From: a bacterium
GTDB lineage: Bacteria > Verrucomicrobiota > Verrucomicrobiia > Verrucomicrobiales > Akkermansiaceae
Length of the DNA: 64,000 nucleotides
Direction of reading: 5' to 3'
Assembly (NCBI GenBank): GCA_018222765.1
Contig: JAAEZT010000015.1
Location: 27,357 to 91,356 of the forward strand
The notes beneath the pieces were generated by a model. The model saw nothing but the letters and a program-made list of their open reading frames with translations. It was not told the origin of the DNA and ran no database searches. This document shows, piece by piece, positions 1 to 7,494 of this stretch. Position numbers and translations under genes: made by a program. The stretch's first letter is position 1. Each line of letters starts with the position of its first letter.

Positions 1-827
1 CGCTCGGTGAATTTTTTCCCTTGGTGGAGCATGTAGCTCTGGAAGGTGTCGCGAACCTGGAACCAGGAGAGCATTTCTTCTTCCTGGACGAGATCACGCC
101 GAGCACGGCGCTCGAAGGTGTCGAGGTGGACGAAGGTCTTGTGGGAAATCATGCGCGCAAGGGCGAGGCCGATGCGGGGATCCTCGCTATCGTAGTAGTC
201 ACCGCCTTTGAAGTGACTGTCGTTTTCGATGGCAAGAATTTGCTCGAAGAGAATGAGGCGGTTGAGAACGGTGGTTTTGAATCCGCTCGCGATGGGGATG
301 ACGTTCTTGACGCGCTCGGGATGGCGGGTGGCCAGAGTGAGGGTAAGCAGACCGCCGACTGATGGGCCGATGGCAGTGTGGAGTTGCTTGATGCCGAAGT
401 GATCGAGGAGAGGAATCTGGGCGTCGACGAGATCGGAGGCGTTGAGGTGGGGGAAGGTCGAGCCAAAGGGCTTGCCGGTTTCGGGATTGATAGAGGCCGG
501 ACCGGTGGAGCCGTAGCAGCCGCCGAGGTAGTTGGCGCAGATGACAAAGAAGCGGTCGGTATCGATGGCCTTGCCGGGGCCGATAATGGAAGACCACCAG
601 CCGGAATGGATTTCTTCGGTCCAGAGATCGACACCTTCCGGTGGGTGGGGGTGGGAGCCGGAGGCGTGATGGGTTCCCGAGAGCGCGTGGTTAAGAAGAA
701 TAGCGTTGGATCGGTCTTCGTTGAGGGTGCCCCAGGTGGAGTAGGCGAGTTGTGCTCCGGGAATGCGTCCGCCTTCGCGGAGAGTGAGGTCGCCGAGAGG
801 GAGAAAAGAGGTGGTGTTGTTGGCCAC
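1..827 (-). CDS. metX: Homoserine O-acetyltransferase (MetX), 3' end outside window
   Basis: Alpha/beta-hydrolase acyltransferase that activates homoserine with an acyl-CoA as the first committed step of methionine synthesis in the cytoplasm. Only the first 275 residues lie in the window; the family is usually 350-400 residues. Seen in sequence: NHALSGTHHA near residue 49, the GWWSSIIGPG and DTDRFFVICANYLGG signatures, and the nucleophile elbow GPSVGG. The GTG at 827 opens the conserved region directly (ANNTTSFLPLGDLTL), and I see no in-frame ATG just upstream. It diverges from the DUF1802 gene across only about 43 bases. Acetyl versus succinyl specificity cannot be settled by motif reading. 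The catalytic Asp and His lie beyond the edge. Confidence 0.88.
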   Translation of the reverse strand, partial: MANNTTSFLPLGDLTLREGGRIPGAQLAYSTWGTLNEDRSNAILLNHALSGTHHASGSHPHPPEGVDLWTEEIHSGWWSSIIGPGKAIDTDRFFVICANYLGGCYGSTGPASINPETGKPFGSTFPHLNASDLVDAQIPLLDHFGIKQLHTAIGPSVGGLLTLTLATRHPERVKNVIPIASGFKTTVLNRLILFEQILAIENDSHFKGGDYYDSEDPRIGLALARMISHKTFVHLDTFERRARRDLVQEEEMLSWFQVRDTFQSYMLHQGKKFTE

Positions 828-870
828 GGGCAGAGAGTGAAGGGGAATTGAGGATTTTGAAAGATGAGAT

Positions 871-1374
871 TTGAATTCCCGCGTGGTGGAATTATCAAGC
901 GGTGTGATTGCTTTTAAGGAATGGGACGTGATTTGTGAGGCCCTGGAGGGCGGACGCCAGTCGGTGATTTTGCGAAAAGGGGGGATTCATGAGGGGCGCG
1001 AGGGGTTTTCTTTTGCGCATGAGGAGTTTGTTTTGTTTCCGACGAGATTTCACGCGCAGGGTGAGTTTGTCACCGTGCCCGGGGTGACGGCGAAGCCGGA
1101 ATGGGAAATTGGCGAGGAAGTGGTGATCACGAGCCGCGTGAAGGTGACGAAAGCGGTGACGTTGACGAACTGGGAGGAAGTGGCGAAGTTGTCGGACCAG
1201 CACATCTGGAAAGAGGATGTCATTCGCGATCGCTTTTTCTGGGAAGGCAAGGGAATGGCCTCGGGCAGCATTCATGTGGCTTACGTGACGGTTGAGAAAC
1301 TCGACGAGCCGATCCGCTTCGAATACACCAAAAAATACGGCGGCTGCCGGAGTTGGGTCGAGTTGGACGTCTAA
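871..1374 (+). CDS. DUF1802 family protein
   Basis: A 167-residue soluble protein with the DUF1802 pattern: FKEWDVICEALEGG at the N-terminus, then ILRKGGIHEG, and a segment with FVLFPTRFHAQ. Members occur in cyanobacteria, actinobacteria and verrucomicrobia and have no established function. The TTG at 871 is the longest start; a GTG at 904 would start the protein just before the conserved FKEW block and is equally plausible. Its last four bases overlap the end of the convergent ROK kinase. No signal peptide or membrane segment is visible. Confidence 0.75.
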   Translation: MNSRVVELSSGVIAFKEWDVICEALEGGRQSVILRKGGIHEGREGFSFAHEEFVLFPTRFHAQGEFVTVPGVTAKPEWEIGEEVVITSRVKVTKAVTLTNWEEVAKLSDQHIWKEDVIRDRFFWEGKGMASGSIHVAYVTVEKLDEPIRFEYTKKYGGCRSWVELDV

Positions 1375-2327
1375 TGGTCGTCGACGTCAAAGCCGGCTTC
1401 TTCGAGCGCAAGAGTCGCGGCTCCTACGATTCCGGCTTCGTTGCCGAAGCGGGCGGGGAGGATGCGGAGGTTCTGCTTGAAGGCGGGGCTCAGCTGGTTG
1501 CGAAGATAGTCGTCGAGCGGTCCAAAGAGGAGTGATCCGGCTTTGGCGACGCCGCCGCCGATGATGATGGCTTCCGGGTTGAGGAGCCAGCAGCAGTTCA
1601 TGAGGGCGGTGGAGAGTTTTTTGGCGATCCGGTCCCAGATTTCGAGGGCAACTTTGTCGCCGTCTTCGGCAACTTTGGCCAGATGAGCCGGAGAGCAGTC
1701 TTCGTCGGACTGGGGATTTCCGGCCGCTTCATAAGCGGCCTTGGCCATGTCGGTGATTTGTTGGTTCCCGATATAGTCTTCGAGTGCGCCGCGGTTGCCG
1801 TAGGTTCCGTCGGGCCCTTGGTAGTCGATGGAAGTTTGGCCGAGTTCGCCGGCAACGAAGTTGGCTCCGCGAACCATGCGGCCATCAACGACGAATCCGC
1901 CTCCGACTCCGGTGCCAAGGGTGAGGGCGACGAGGTGATTAAGGCCACGTCCGGACCCGCGCTTCCATTCGGCGTAGGCCATGCAATTGGCGTCATTTTC
2001 CACAGTTACGGGGAGATTGATGCGCTCGCTGAGTTCTTTCTTGAGGAAAATGCGCTTCCATCCTTTGACATTGGTCAGGTTGTGGACCATGCCGGTGGGG
2101 AAGTCGACGAAGCCGGGCATTCCGACGCCGACCGCTTCGATTTTGGGGTGGCGGGTGCGGAGTTCTTTGACGAGCTTGGCAATCTCCTCGATCAAGGGTG
2201 CGGCATCTTCGAATTTCTGGGTGTCGATCCTGGGAGCTTCCTCAATGACATTGCCACGGTAAAGGACCCCGGTTTTCACCGAGGTTCCGCCAAAATCGAT
2301 TCCAATTCCAAGAGGGACGTCACTCAT
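1371..2327 (-). CDS. ROK-family sugar kinase lacking the zinc site
   Basis: A 318-residue ROK protein, probably a glucokinase-type ATP- or polyphosphate-dependent hexose kinase. The phosphate-1 loop GIDFGGTSVKTG lies near residue 8, VENDANCMAYAEW carries the conserved Asn-Asp, and TLGTGVGGGFV forms the phosphate-2 loop. Typical ROK proteins next have GE(I/L)GH followed by CxCGxxGCxE, which bind structural zinc. Here these read GELGQ and YGNRGALEDY, so the zinc ligands are gone. It ends a minus-strand set glyoxalase-coaX-ROK. The substrate cannot be decided from sequence; sugar kinase is firm and glucose is inferred. Confidence 0.85.
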   Translation of the reverse strand: MSDVPLGIGIDFGGTSVKTGVLYRGNVIEEAPRIDTQKFEDAAPLIEEIAKLVKELRTRHPKIEAVGVGMPGFVDFPTGMVHNLTNVKGWKRIFLKKELSERINLPVTVENDANCMAYAEWKRGSGRGLNHLVALTLGTGVGGGFVVDGRMVRGANFVAGELGQTSIDYQGPDGTYGNRGALEDYIGNQQITDMAKAAYEAAGNPQSDEDCSPAHLAKVAEDGDKVALEIWDRIAKKLSTALMNCCWLLNPEAIIIGGGVAKAGSLLFGPLDDYLRNQLSPAFKQNLRILPARFGNEAGIVGAATLALEEAGFDVDDH

Positions 2328-2372
2328 CGCGGAAAAATTAGAGGATCGAAACGAAAGGGGAAACGCTTGTTT

Positions 2373-3107
2373 TTAAAAATCGTGATTTCTTTGCCCAATC
2401 AGGCGAATTCCATGGAGTGTGAGGTCAGGGGACATAATCTTTATCTCTTTTAATCCGCTGCTAATCAATGGAGAGTCGCCTCCGGTGGCAATGATGTGGG
2501 GCTCGCCGCCTAGTTCCTGACGCATTTCCTCGAGGATTTCACGAATGAGGCCTCGATAACCGATGACGGCCCCTATTTGCATGGCATCCTCGGTGCTTTT
2601 GCCGATAGCGGAAGTGGGCTCTTCGAGTTGGATCGAGGGAAGTAGAGCGGTGCGTCGGTGAAGGTAATCCCGCAGGGAAGCGGTTCCCGGGGCGATGGCG
2701 CCGCCGCAGTAGGCTCCGGATTGGTCGATCACGTCGAAAGTGACCGCAGTCCCAAAGTCGATCACGATGGCGGGTGAACCGTGTTGGTCGGCGGCCGCGA
2801 CGGAGTTGGCGAGGCGGTCGGCTCCAATCTGGGCCGGGTTGGAATAGTTGATGGCGATGGGGAGATCCGATTGTTGGGAAATGCGGTGCATGGGGATTTC
2901 GCCAAGAGAGCTGGCGAGGAGTCTGGAGGCATCGGGAACCACGGAGCAGATCGTGGCGTGGGTGAAGGCGATGCCGTTCAAGGCCTTGCTGATCGATTCG
3001 GGGCTGAGTTCCGCGGTGGGAATGATGGCTCGCCACTCCGCGAGAGTGTCACCATCGGCCAAGGCAAACTTGGTGCGGGTGTTGGAGTTATCGATCAGGA
3101 GTTGCAT
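2373..3107 (-). CDS. coaX: Type III pantothenate kinase
   Basis: Phosphorylates pantothenate, the first step of coenzyme A synthesis. The 244-residue protein has the CoaX signatures: DNSNTRTKF at residues 6-14 (phosphate loop with the catalytic Asp), GADR at 95-98, DFGT at 117-120, and GGAIAPG further on. Length matches the family. It starts 9 bases after the glyoxalase stop and lies 45 bases upstream of the ROK kinase, so co-transcription is likely. The panB gene of the same pathway lies at about 62 kb, far away. The assignment is secure. Confidence 0.94.
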   Translation of the reverse strand: MQLLIDNSNTRTKFALADGDTLAEWRAIIPTAELSPESISKALNGIAFTHATICSVVPDASRLLASSLGEIPMHRISQQSDLPIAINYSNPAQIGADRLANSVAAADQHGSPAIVIDFGTAVTFDVIDQSGAYCGGAIAPGTASLRDYLHRRTALLPSIQLEEPTSAIGKSTEDAMQIGAVIGYRGLIREILEEMRQELGGEPHIIATGGDSPLISSGLKEIKIMSPDLTLHGIRLIGQRNHDF

Positions 3108-3116
3108 GAAAAAGGA

Positions 3117-3491
3117 CTACTTTTCGAGGATCTCGACTTCGTAGCCGTCGGGATCGGTGATGAAGGCCATCTTGCGCTCGCCGGAAGAGAATTTTTCGCG
3201 CCAGCCACCTGGCCAGATTTCGATGCCGTCGTTTTCGAGTTGATCGCAGTAGGCGATGATGTCTGGGACGCCGACGCAGGTGTGCATGAGGTCCTCGGGG
3301 AATTCGACTTTGTAGTCCGGCGAGTAGGTCAGTTCGAGGAAGTGTTCGTTGCCGGGGAGATTCATAAAGGCGAGTTCGTTGCCTTGGGGGGATTTCTTTT
3401 GCTCGCCAAGTTCGAAGCCGACTTTTTGGTAGAAGGCGATGGAGGCGGCGGGGTTGGAAACGCGGATGCGGGTGTGGAGAAACTTAATCAT
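3117..3491 (-). CDS. VOC-family glyoxalase I-like lyase
   Basis: A 124-residue single-module vicinal-oxygen-chelate protein resembling lactoylglutathione lyase. The expected metal ligands are in place: His6 (FLHTRIRV), Glu53 (HFLELTYS), His70 (DLMHTCVGV) and Glu120 in the terminal DPDGYEVEIL. The closing motif is typical of GloA, so detoxification of methylglyoxal hemithioacetal is the best guess. The thiol cofactor in this lineage is unknown. It is the first gene of the apparent operon with coaX and the ROK kinase. Confidence 0.85.
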   Translation of the reverse strand: MIKFLHTRIRVSNPAASIAFYQKVGFELGEQKKSPQGNELAFMNLPGNEHFLELTYSPDYKVEFPEDLMHTCVGVPDIIAYCDQLENDGIEIWPGGWREKFSSGERKMAFITDPDGYEVEILEK

Positions 3492-3596
3492 GGTGGAAGT
3501 TTGGAGTCTTCCGCAGATTTGAAAACCGCGAAATGAGAGAAATACGTGAAAAGCTTGGTTGAGGGTGACGCTATAGAGGGGTAGAACTCGTCCGTC

Positions 3597-5207
3597 TTGA
3601 AATCGTTTAGTTGGACTCTCGCGCTGAGGTATCTCAATCCTCTGCGAACTTTTGTATCGATCATCACCTTAATCTCGCTGCTCGGGGTTGCTTTTGGCGT
3701 GATGGTGTTGATTGTCGTTCTCTCGGTGCACGCGGGGTTTGAGCGGAACCTGAAGGAGATCCTTTTGGGGTATTCTCCACATGTCACGGTGAGCTCTGCG
3801 ATGGGGGGAATTGGAAATTGGCAGGAAATGGAGGAGGATCTGGCAAAGGAGCAGGGTATGAAAAGCGCCTACGCAGTCGTTGAGGGCTATGTCTTGCTGG
3901 ATACGCCGATGTGGCGTCGGCCGGTGGGATTTCGGGCCTTCAATACGGAGAACGAGGGGAAGGTGAAAGAGATCGATGGCCTGTTGGACCGGGAAGGGTA
4001 TCCCAGCAGTCAGGCTGACATGGGGTTGGATGATCGCTGCGTTATTTCGCGTCAACTGGCCGAAGGCCTGGGGTTGCAGGTTGGTGACACGGTAAGAGTG
4101 CTGGCGGCGAGCAATTTAGATGCGGTGATGAAGGTCTACGATGTGCCAAAGGAAAAAGCCTGGGACCTTTATCCTGAGATCTTCACTGATTTCGAGGGCA
4201 GGGTGAGAGCGCTCTTTGAAACGAAGGATGATCGGGAAGTTGCGAAATCAGATGCGGTGACGGAAGCCTATCGCGTTCTGCAGGTGTTGTATCCAATTGA
4301 AGAGGGGGGTGGCCAACCGATGCGTCAGGTGGAAACCCGAATGATTGGTGAGATTCTCGATGTTTTTGATACGGCCACGCGTCGCGACGATGGTACGGAG
4401 ACGTATCCCGTCGGGGCGAAGGATGATTTGTTGGCCCGCTTGGCGGCCTTGCGGGAACTGGACACCGAAAAAGCGGACGTGGAAGCTTTTCGCAGTGTGG
4501 AGGAATTTGTTCTGCCGAAGGAGTTGACGGTTTATGGCGTCTATGGCGATACCAAGAGAGCGGTGGGACCGGAGTTGTTTATCCCTCTCGTGATCGGGAT
4601 GGAATTAAAAGGGCTGGAGGGTGTTTCGGAATCGATCGGAGTATTGTGTGATGATCCATACACTGCGGGGGGAGTTGCTGCTGATCTTGAAAAGAAGCTG
4701 GGACCGGAGTGGATTGTTCGGAGTTGGATGGAAACCCACGCCCAGCAATTCCAGCTGGTGAAGACGGAGAAGATCATGATGAGTTTTGCGCTGTCGTTCA
4801 TCACGGTGCTCTCGGCCTTTAGTATCATGGCGGTGATGTATACCGTGACGGTGCAAAAGCGTCAGGAGATCGGAGTGATGAAGGCACTGGGGGCTTCATC
4901 TTCGCAAATCGTGCGGGTATTCCTATACCAGGGCCTGATCGTGGGCATCGGCGGCGCCTTGCTGGGGCTGGGCATGGGGCTGACGGCGATTCATTATCGT
5001 GAATATATTGTGTCCCTCCTGCGAAAATTTGGAGTGGATCCTTTTCCTCCGGGCTTTCATGGCATGAGCGAATTACCGGCTGAGATTGTTCCTGAGCAAC
5101 TTGTGCTGATTTGTCTCGTGGCGGTGGTGCTCTGTTTAGTGGCGGCCTTGATTCCGGCTCTGATGGCAGCCTTTCGTGATCCGGCGAAGTCCCTGCGCAA
5201 CCTGTAG
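3597..5207 (+). CDS. LolC/LolE-type ABC transporter permease (MacB/FtsX fold)
   Basis: Inner-membrane permease of the lipoprotein-releasing type. The N-terminus (LALRYLNPLRTFVSIITLIS) and first membrane segment at about residues 20-45 match LolC/E. A long extracytoplasmic domain of about 340 residues follows, then three membrane segments with the FtsX-type sequence TVQKRQEIGVMKALGAS in the loop. At 536 residues it is longer than the usual 400-420, because the extracytoplasmic domain is enlarged. TTG at 3597 is the only start after an in-frame stop at 3582. No ATP-binding LolD gene is adjacent, so its ATPase must be encoded elsewhere. Confidence 0.85.
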   Translation: MKSFSWTLALRYLNPLRTFVSIITLISLLGVAFGVMVLIVVLSVHAGFERNLKEILLGYSPHVTVSSAMGGIGNWQEMEEDLAKEQGMKSAYAVVEGYVLLDTPMWRRPVGFRAFNTENEGKVKEIDGLLDREGYPSSQADMGLDDRCVISRQLAEGLGLQVGDTVRVLAASNLDAVMKVYDVPKEKAWDLYPEIFTDFEGRVRALFETKDDREVAKSDAVTEAYRVLQVLYPIEEGGGQPMRQVETRMIGEILDVFDTATRRDDGTETYPVGAKDDLLARLAALRELDTEKADVEAFRSVEEFVLPKELTVYGVYGDTKRAVGPELFIPLVIGMELKGLEGVSESIGVLCDDPYTAGGVAADLEKKLGPEWIVRSWMETHAQQFQLVKTEKIMMSFALSFITVLSAFSIMAVMYTVTVQKRQEIGVMKALGASSSQIVRVFLYQGLIVGIGGALLGLGMGLTAIHYREYIVSLLRKFGVDPFPPGFHGMSELPAEIVPEQLVLICLVAVVLCLVAALIPALMAAFRDPAKSLRNL

Positions 5208-5216
5208 AACTTATTG

Positions 5217-5987
5217 ATGCAATTTTGGCTAATTGAGAATGGCGAAAAGAGCGGCCCCTTGGAGGACTATGAAATCCGCGAATTGATCCGTAAGGGCGAG
5301 GTTTCGCCGGATCGGAAGATTTGGCACGAGGGGGCGGATGGCTGGGTTTCCGCAGGGGAGGTCGCGGTGTTAAAGAGTGAGTTTGAGAAGAAACTCGAAC
5401 CGCCGGCGATTCCAGAGGAGTTGAAGGAGAAGCCGCCATTCTTGTACTGGAGGCGCTTTGGAGCCCGGTGGTTTGACTACATGCTCTATCACCTCATTCT
5501 TTTTGCTATTTTTCGGGCGGGAGGATTGTCGATCCTACCTGATCCGGAAGCAGAGCCATCAATGGGGAGGGTTTTTCTGATGATGCTTCCTCTGGTAATC
5601 ATGGAAGGTGCGCTGATCGGAGCCCTCGGGCACACGCCAGGGAAGTGGCTGATGTCACTTCGAGTGACCAGACCGGACGGGGGATTGCTCTCGACGGGAG
5701 CCTCCGTGATCCGGTCTTTGAGAGTGTGGGTCTTGGGGATGGGGATGGGGCATCCGATTCTTTTGCCTATTGGCCATCTCGTTGCACTTTGGATGGGGCA
5801 TAAAAAGGGAGCGCCCCTGTGGGATTTTCCGCTGGGCCAGTTGGTGGGCGGGGAAAAACCATCGTCAAAGAAGATTGTGGCGTTCTTTCTTCTCTTTGCA
5901 GCGATATTTGTCGCAATTTCCATTCTGCTTTGGCCGGAGACCAAGCCGATGCACGAGGAAATCATGCGGCAGATTGAGCCTCGCTAA
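5217..5987 (+). CDS. GYF-like domain plus RDD-family membrane protein
   Basis: A 256-residue protein. Residues 1-55 form a GYF_2-like domain (FWLIENGEKSGPLEDYEIRE with a later WHEGADGWV), known to bind peptides. It is followed by a linker and an RDD membrane domain beginning RRFGARWFDYML, with about four to five hydrophobic segments and an internal GHTPGKWLMSLRV motif. The GYF-RDD pairing is frequent in Planctomycetota and Verrucomicrobiota, with unknown role. The ATG at 5217 lies 9 bases after the permease stop, suggesting an operon; a TTG one codon earlier is possible. Confidence 0.8.
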   Translation: MQFWLIENGEKSGPLEDYEIRELIRKGEVSPDRKIWHEGADGWVSAGEVAVLKSEFEKKLEPPAIPEELKEKPPFLYWRRFGARWFDYMLYHLILFAIFRAGGLSILPDPEAEPSMGRVFLMMLPLVIMEGALIGALGHTPGKWLMSLRVTRPDGGLLSTGASVIRSLRVWVLGMGMGHPILLPIGHLVALWMGHKKGAPLWDFPLGQLVGGEKPSSKKIVAFFLLFAAIFVAISILLWPETKPMHEEIMRQIEPR

Positions 5988-6041
5988 TTTTACCAAGGCC
6001 GCGCTCTTGCGGTGGGGCGGGGCATTTCGTAAGACTCATTC

Positions 6042-6608
6042 GTGCCTGGAATCGTATACTTTGACCTAGAGACGCAGCGGAGTTTTACCGATGTGGGAGG
6101 AGCGTCCAATAAGGACAAGATGGGAATGTCGGTCGGGGTGACCTACTCGACGGAAACCGGGCAGTATCATATTTTTGGTGAGGATCAGGCAGAGGACCTG
6201 GTGAATCAATTGATCAAGGCCGACCTGGTGGTAGGCTACAATCATATCGGTTTTGATTATGGCGTTTTACAAGCCTACACGCTTTACGACTTGGTCGACC
6301 AGACGGTCAACTGCGACATGTTGGTTGATGTCGAGGAGGTGTTGGGGCATCGGCTCAAGTTGGACGCCATTGCTTCTGCCACGCTCAAGGCGAAGAAGAC
6401 GGCAGATGGATTGGAAGCGCTGAAGTGGTGGCAAAAATACAAAAAGACCGGCGACATCGAGCACATGATGAACATCGCCGAGTATTGTTGTTTTGATGTC
6501 AAAGTGACCAAAGAGGTCTACGAATACGGAGTGAAGCATGGGCATTTGAAATACGAGGACCGCGGCGGCAACGAGTTGGAGGTCGAAGTGAACTGGAATA
6601 AAGGATAG
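6042..6608 (+). CDS. RNase H-like DEDDy 3'-5' exonuclease domain protein
   Basis: A 188-residue protein consisting almost entirely of one RNase H-fold nuclease domain of the YprB/RNase_H_2 type. Motif I is FDLETQ at residues 7-12, motif II lies in VGYNHIGFDY, and motif III is YCCFDVKVT, where Tyr and Asp spaced by three fit the DEDDy pattern. GTG at 6042 places the Asp-x-Glu correctly near the N-terminus. In other bacteria this domain is often fused to a helicase or polymerase; here it stands alone. Substrate unknown. It follows the RDD gene by 54 bases and precedes a 340-base non-coding stretch. Confidence 0.72.
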   Translation: MPGIVYFDLETQRSFTDVGGASNKDKMGMSVGVTYSTETGQYHIFGEDQAEDLVNQLIKADLVVGYNHIGFDYGVLQAYTLYDLVDQTVNCDMLVDVEEVLGHRLKLDAIASATLKAKKTADGLEALKWWQKYKKTGDIEHMMNIAEYCCFDVKVTKEVYEYGVKHGHLKYEDRGGNELEVEVNWNKG

Positions 6609-6949
6609 GCTTTTCAGCTGATGGTGAAGTAACGGGCATGGCTGTGTGGGATTTTTCTTTGTGCAACGCTGCTTCCTAGCGGAGAGAATGCCAAGCGATT
6701 GGAACCGGGGGAGTTCCGGTCGTTAAAACGCGGGATATCAAAAAGCACCGGTATTGTTACCGGAGCTTGAAAGATTAGTTGGCGAGGGATTTGGCGCAGT
6801 TGAGCCTGGCAAATTCTCCTCCAATGATGACGACGCGTTGAGGGCTTTTCATGACTGAAGCGGATGAGGATATTGAGAGATCGTACAGAGAGTTGACCGG
6901 CATTCGGCTTTCGCTTGCAGGTCGGAGGGAAGCGTGTCATTGGTTATCC
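6609..6949 (+). other. Non-coding stretch with two small hairpins
   Basis: No convincing gene on either strand; the open frames have no recognisable motif. It contains a perfect 6-bp stem with a four-base loop at 6748-6763 (CCGGTA, loop TTGT, TACCGG) and a weaker GGAAC/GTTCC stem near 6706. Neither is followed by a T run, so they are not standard terminators. The right part must hold the promoter of the exported protein at 6950. Confidence 0.4.
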
Positions 6950-7435
6950 ATGAAATCGTATTCACAGGTAATTCAGCTGCTGCTGATGCTGGGCTTGCTC
7001 AGCGGGTGGGCTGCAGCGCAGGAACCACTGGACACCGCCGGGATCTATCCTTTCAAGGTTACCGTGGGTGGCCAGGAGGCCAAGATGCAAAAGAAAGGCG
7101 ACCTCTTTGCGGTGATCGCCAAGCCGGTTAAGACTGATGCTCTTCTTAAAATCGAGAAGCAGTCTGATTTACTGATCGTAAATGCTTTTCGTCGCGAAGG
7201 CGACGGGACCGTTGCCAATGGGACCACTCCCGCAGCGATGTTTGCCCAGAAGGCCGATCAGGTGAAACTGAACGCGACGCTGGACAAGAAGGTTCTCAAA
7301 CCAGGTCGATACCTTATGAATGTGGTGGCTCATAGTAAGACTTCCCGCGTGGTAGTCACCGTTGATGATCCCGAAGCGGAAGCGAAACTGCCGAGCCTCA
7401 AGCAGATCACGGAGGCTCTCCGTGAGGGAAAGTAG
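6950..7435 (+). CDS. Small exported protein of unknown function
   Basis: A 161-residue protein with a clear Sec signal peptide (QVIQLLLMLGLLSGWAAAQ), probably cleaved after AAA or AQ. The mature part is rich in Lys, Ala and Val, appears all-beta, and contains VKLNATLDKKVLKPGRYLMN, which resembles an immunoglobulin-like or carboxypeptidase-regulatory-like fold. The ATG at 6950 was chosen because it begins the signal peptide; the open frame reaches upstream to 6851 but that extension lacks any signal character. I do not recognise the family. Periplasmic location is inferred. Confidence 0.6.
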   Translation: MKSYSQVIQLLLMLGLLSGWAAAQEPLDTAGIYPFKVTVGGQEAKMQKKGDLFAVIAKPVKTDALLKIEKQSDLLIVNAFRREGDGTVANGTTPAAMFAQKADQVKLNATLDKKVLKPGRYLMNVVAHSKTSRVVVTVDDPEAEAKLPSLKQITEALREGK

Positions 7436-7494
7436 TCGGGGGGCGGGTCTCCTCCTCCAAGGGGATCTCTCACGGCTCAACACACTAAAATTCT

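Noticed and set aside
149..898. Open frame of 249 codons on the minus strand
   Set aside because: Its translation is Ser/Pro/Thr-rich low complexity in a wrong frame over metX, whose frame shows the real family motifs.
6614..6940. Minus-strand frame of 108 codons in the long spacer
   Set aside because: No motif, no start context, rare-looking composition rich in Arg and Pro; no support from neighbours.
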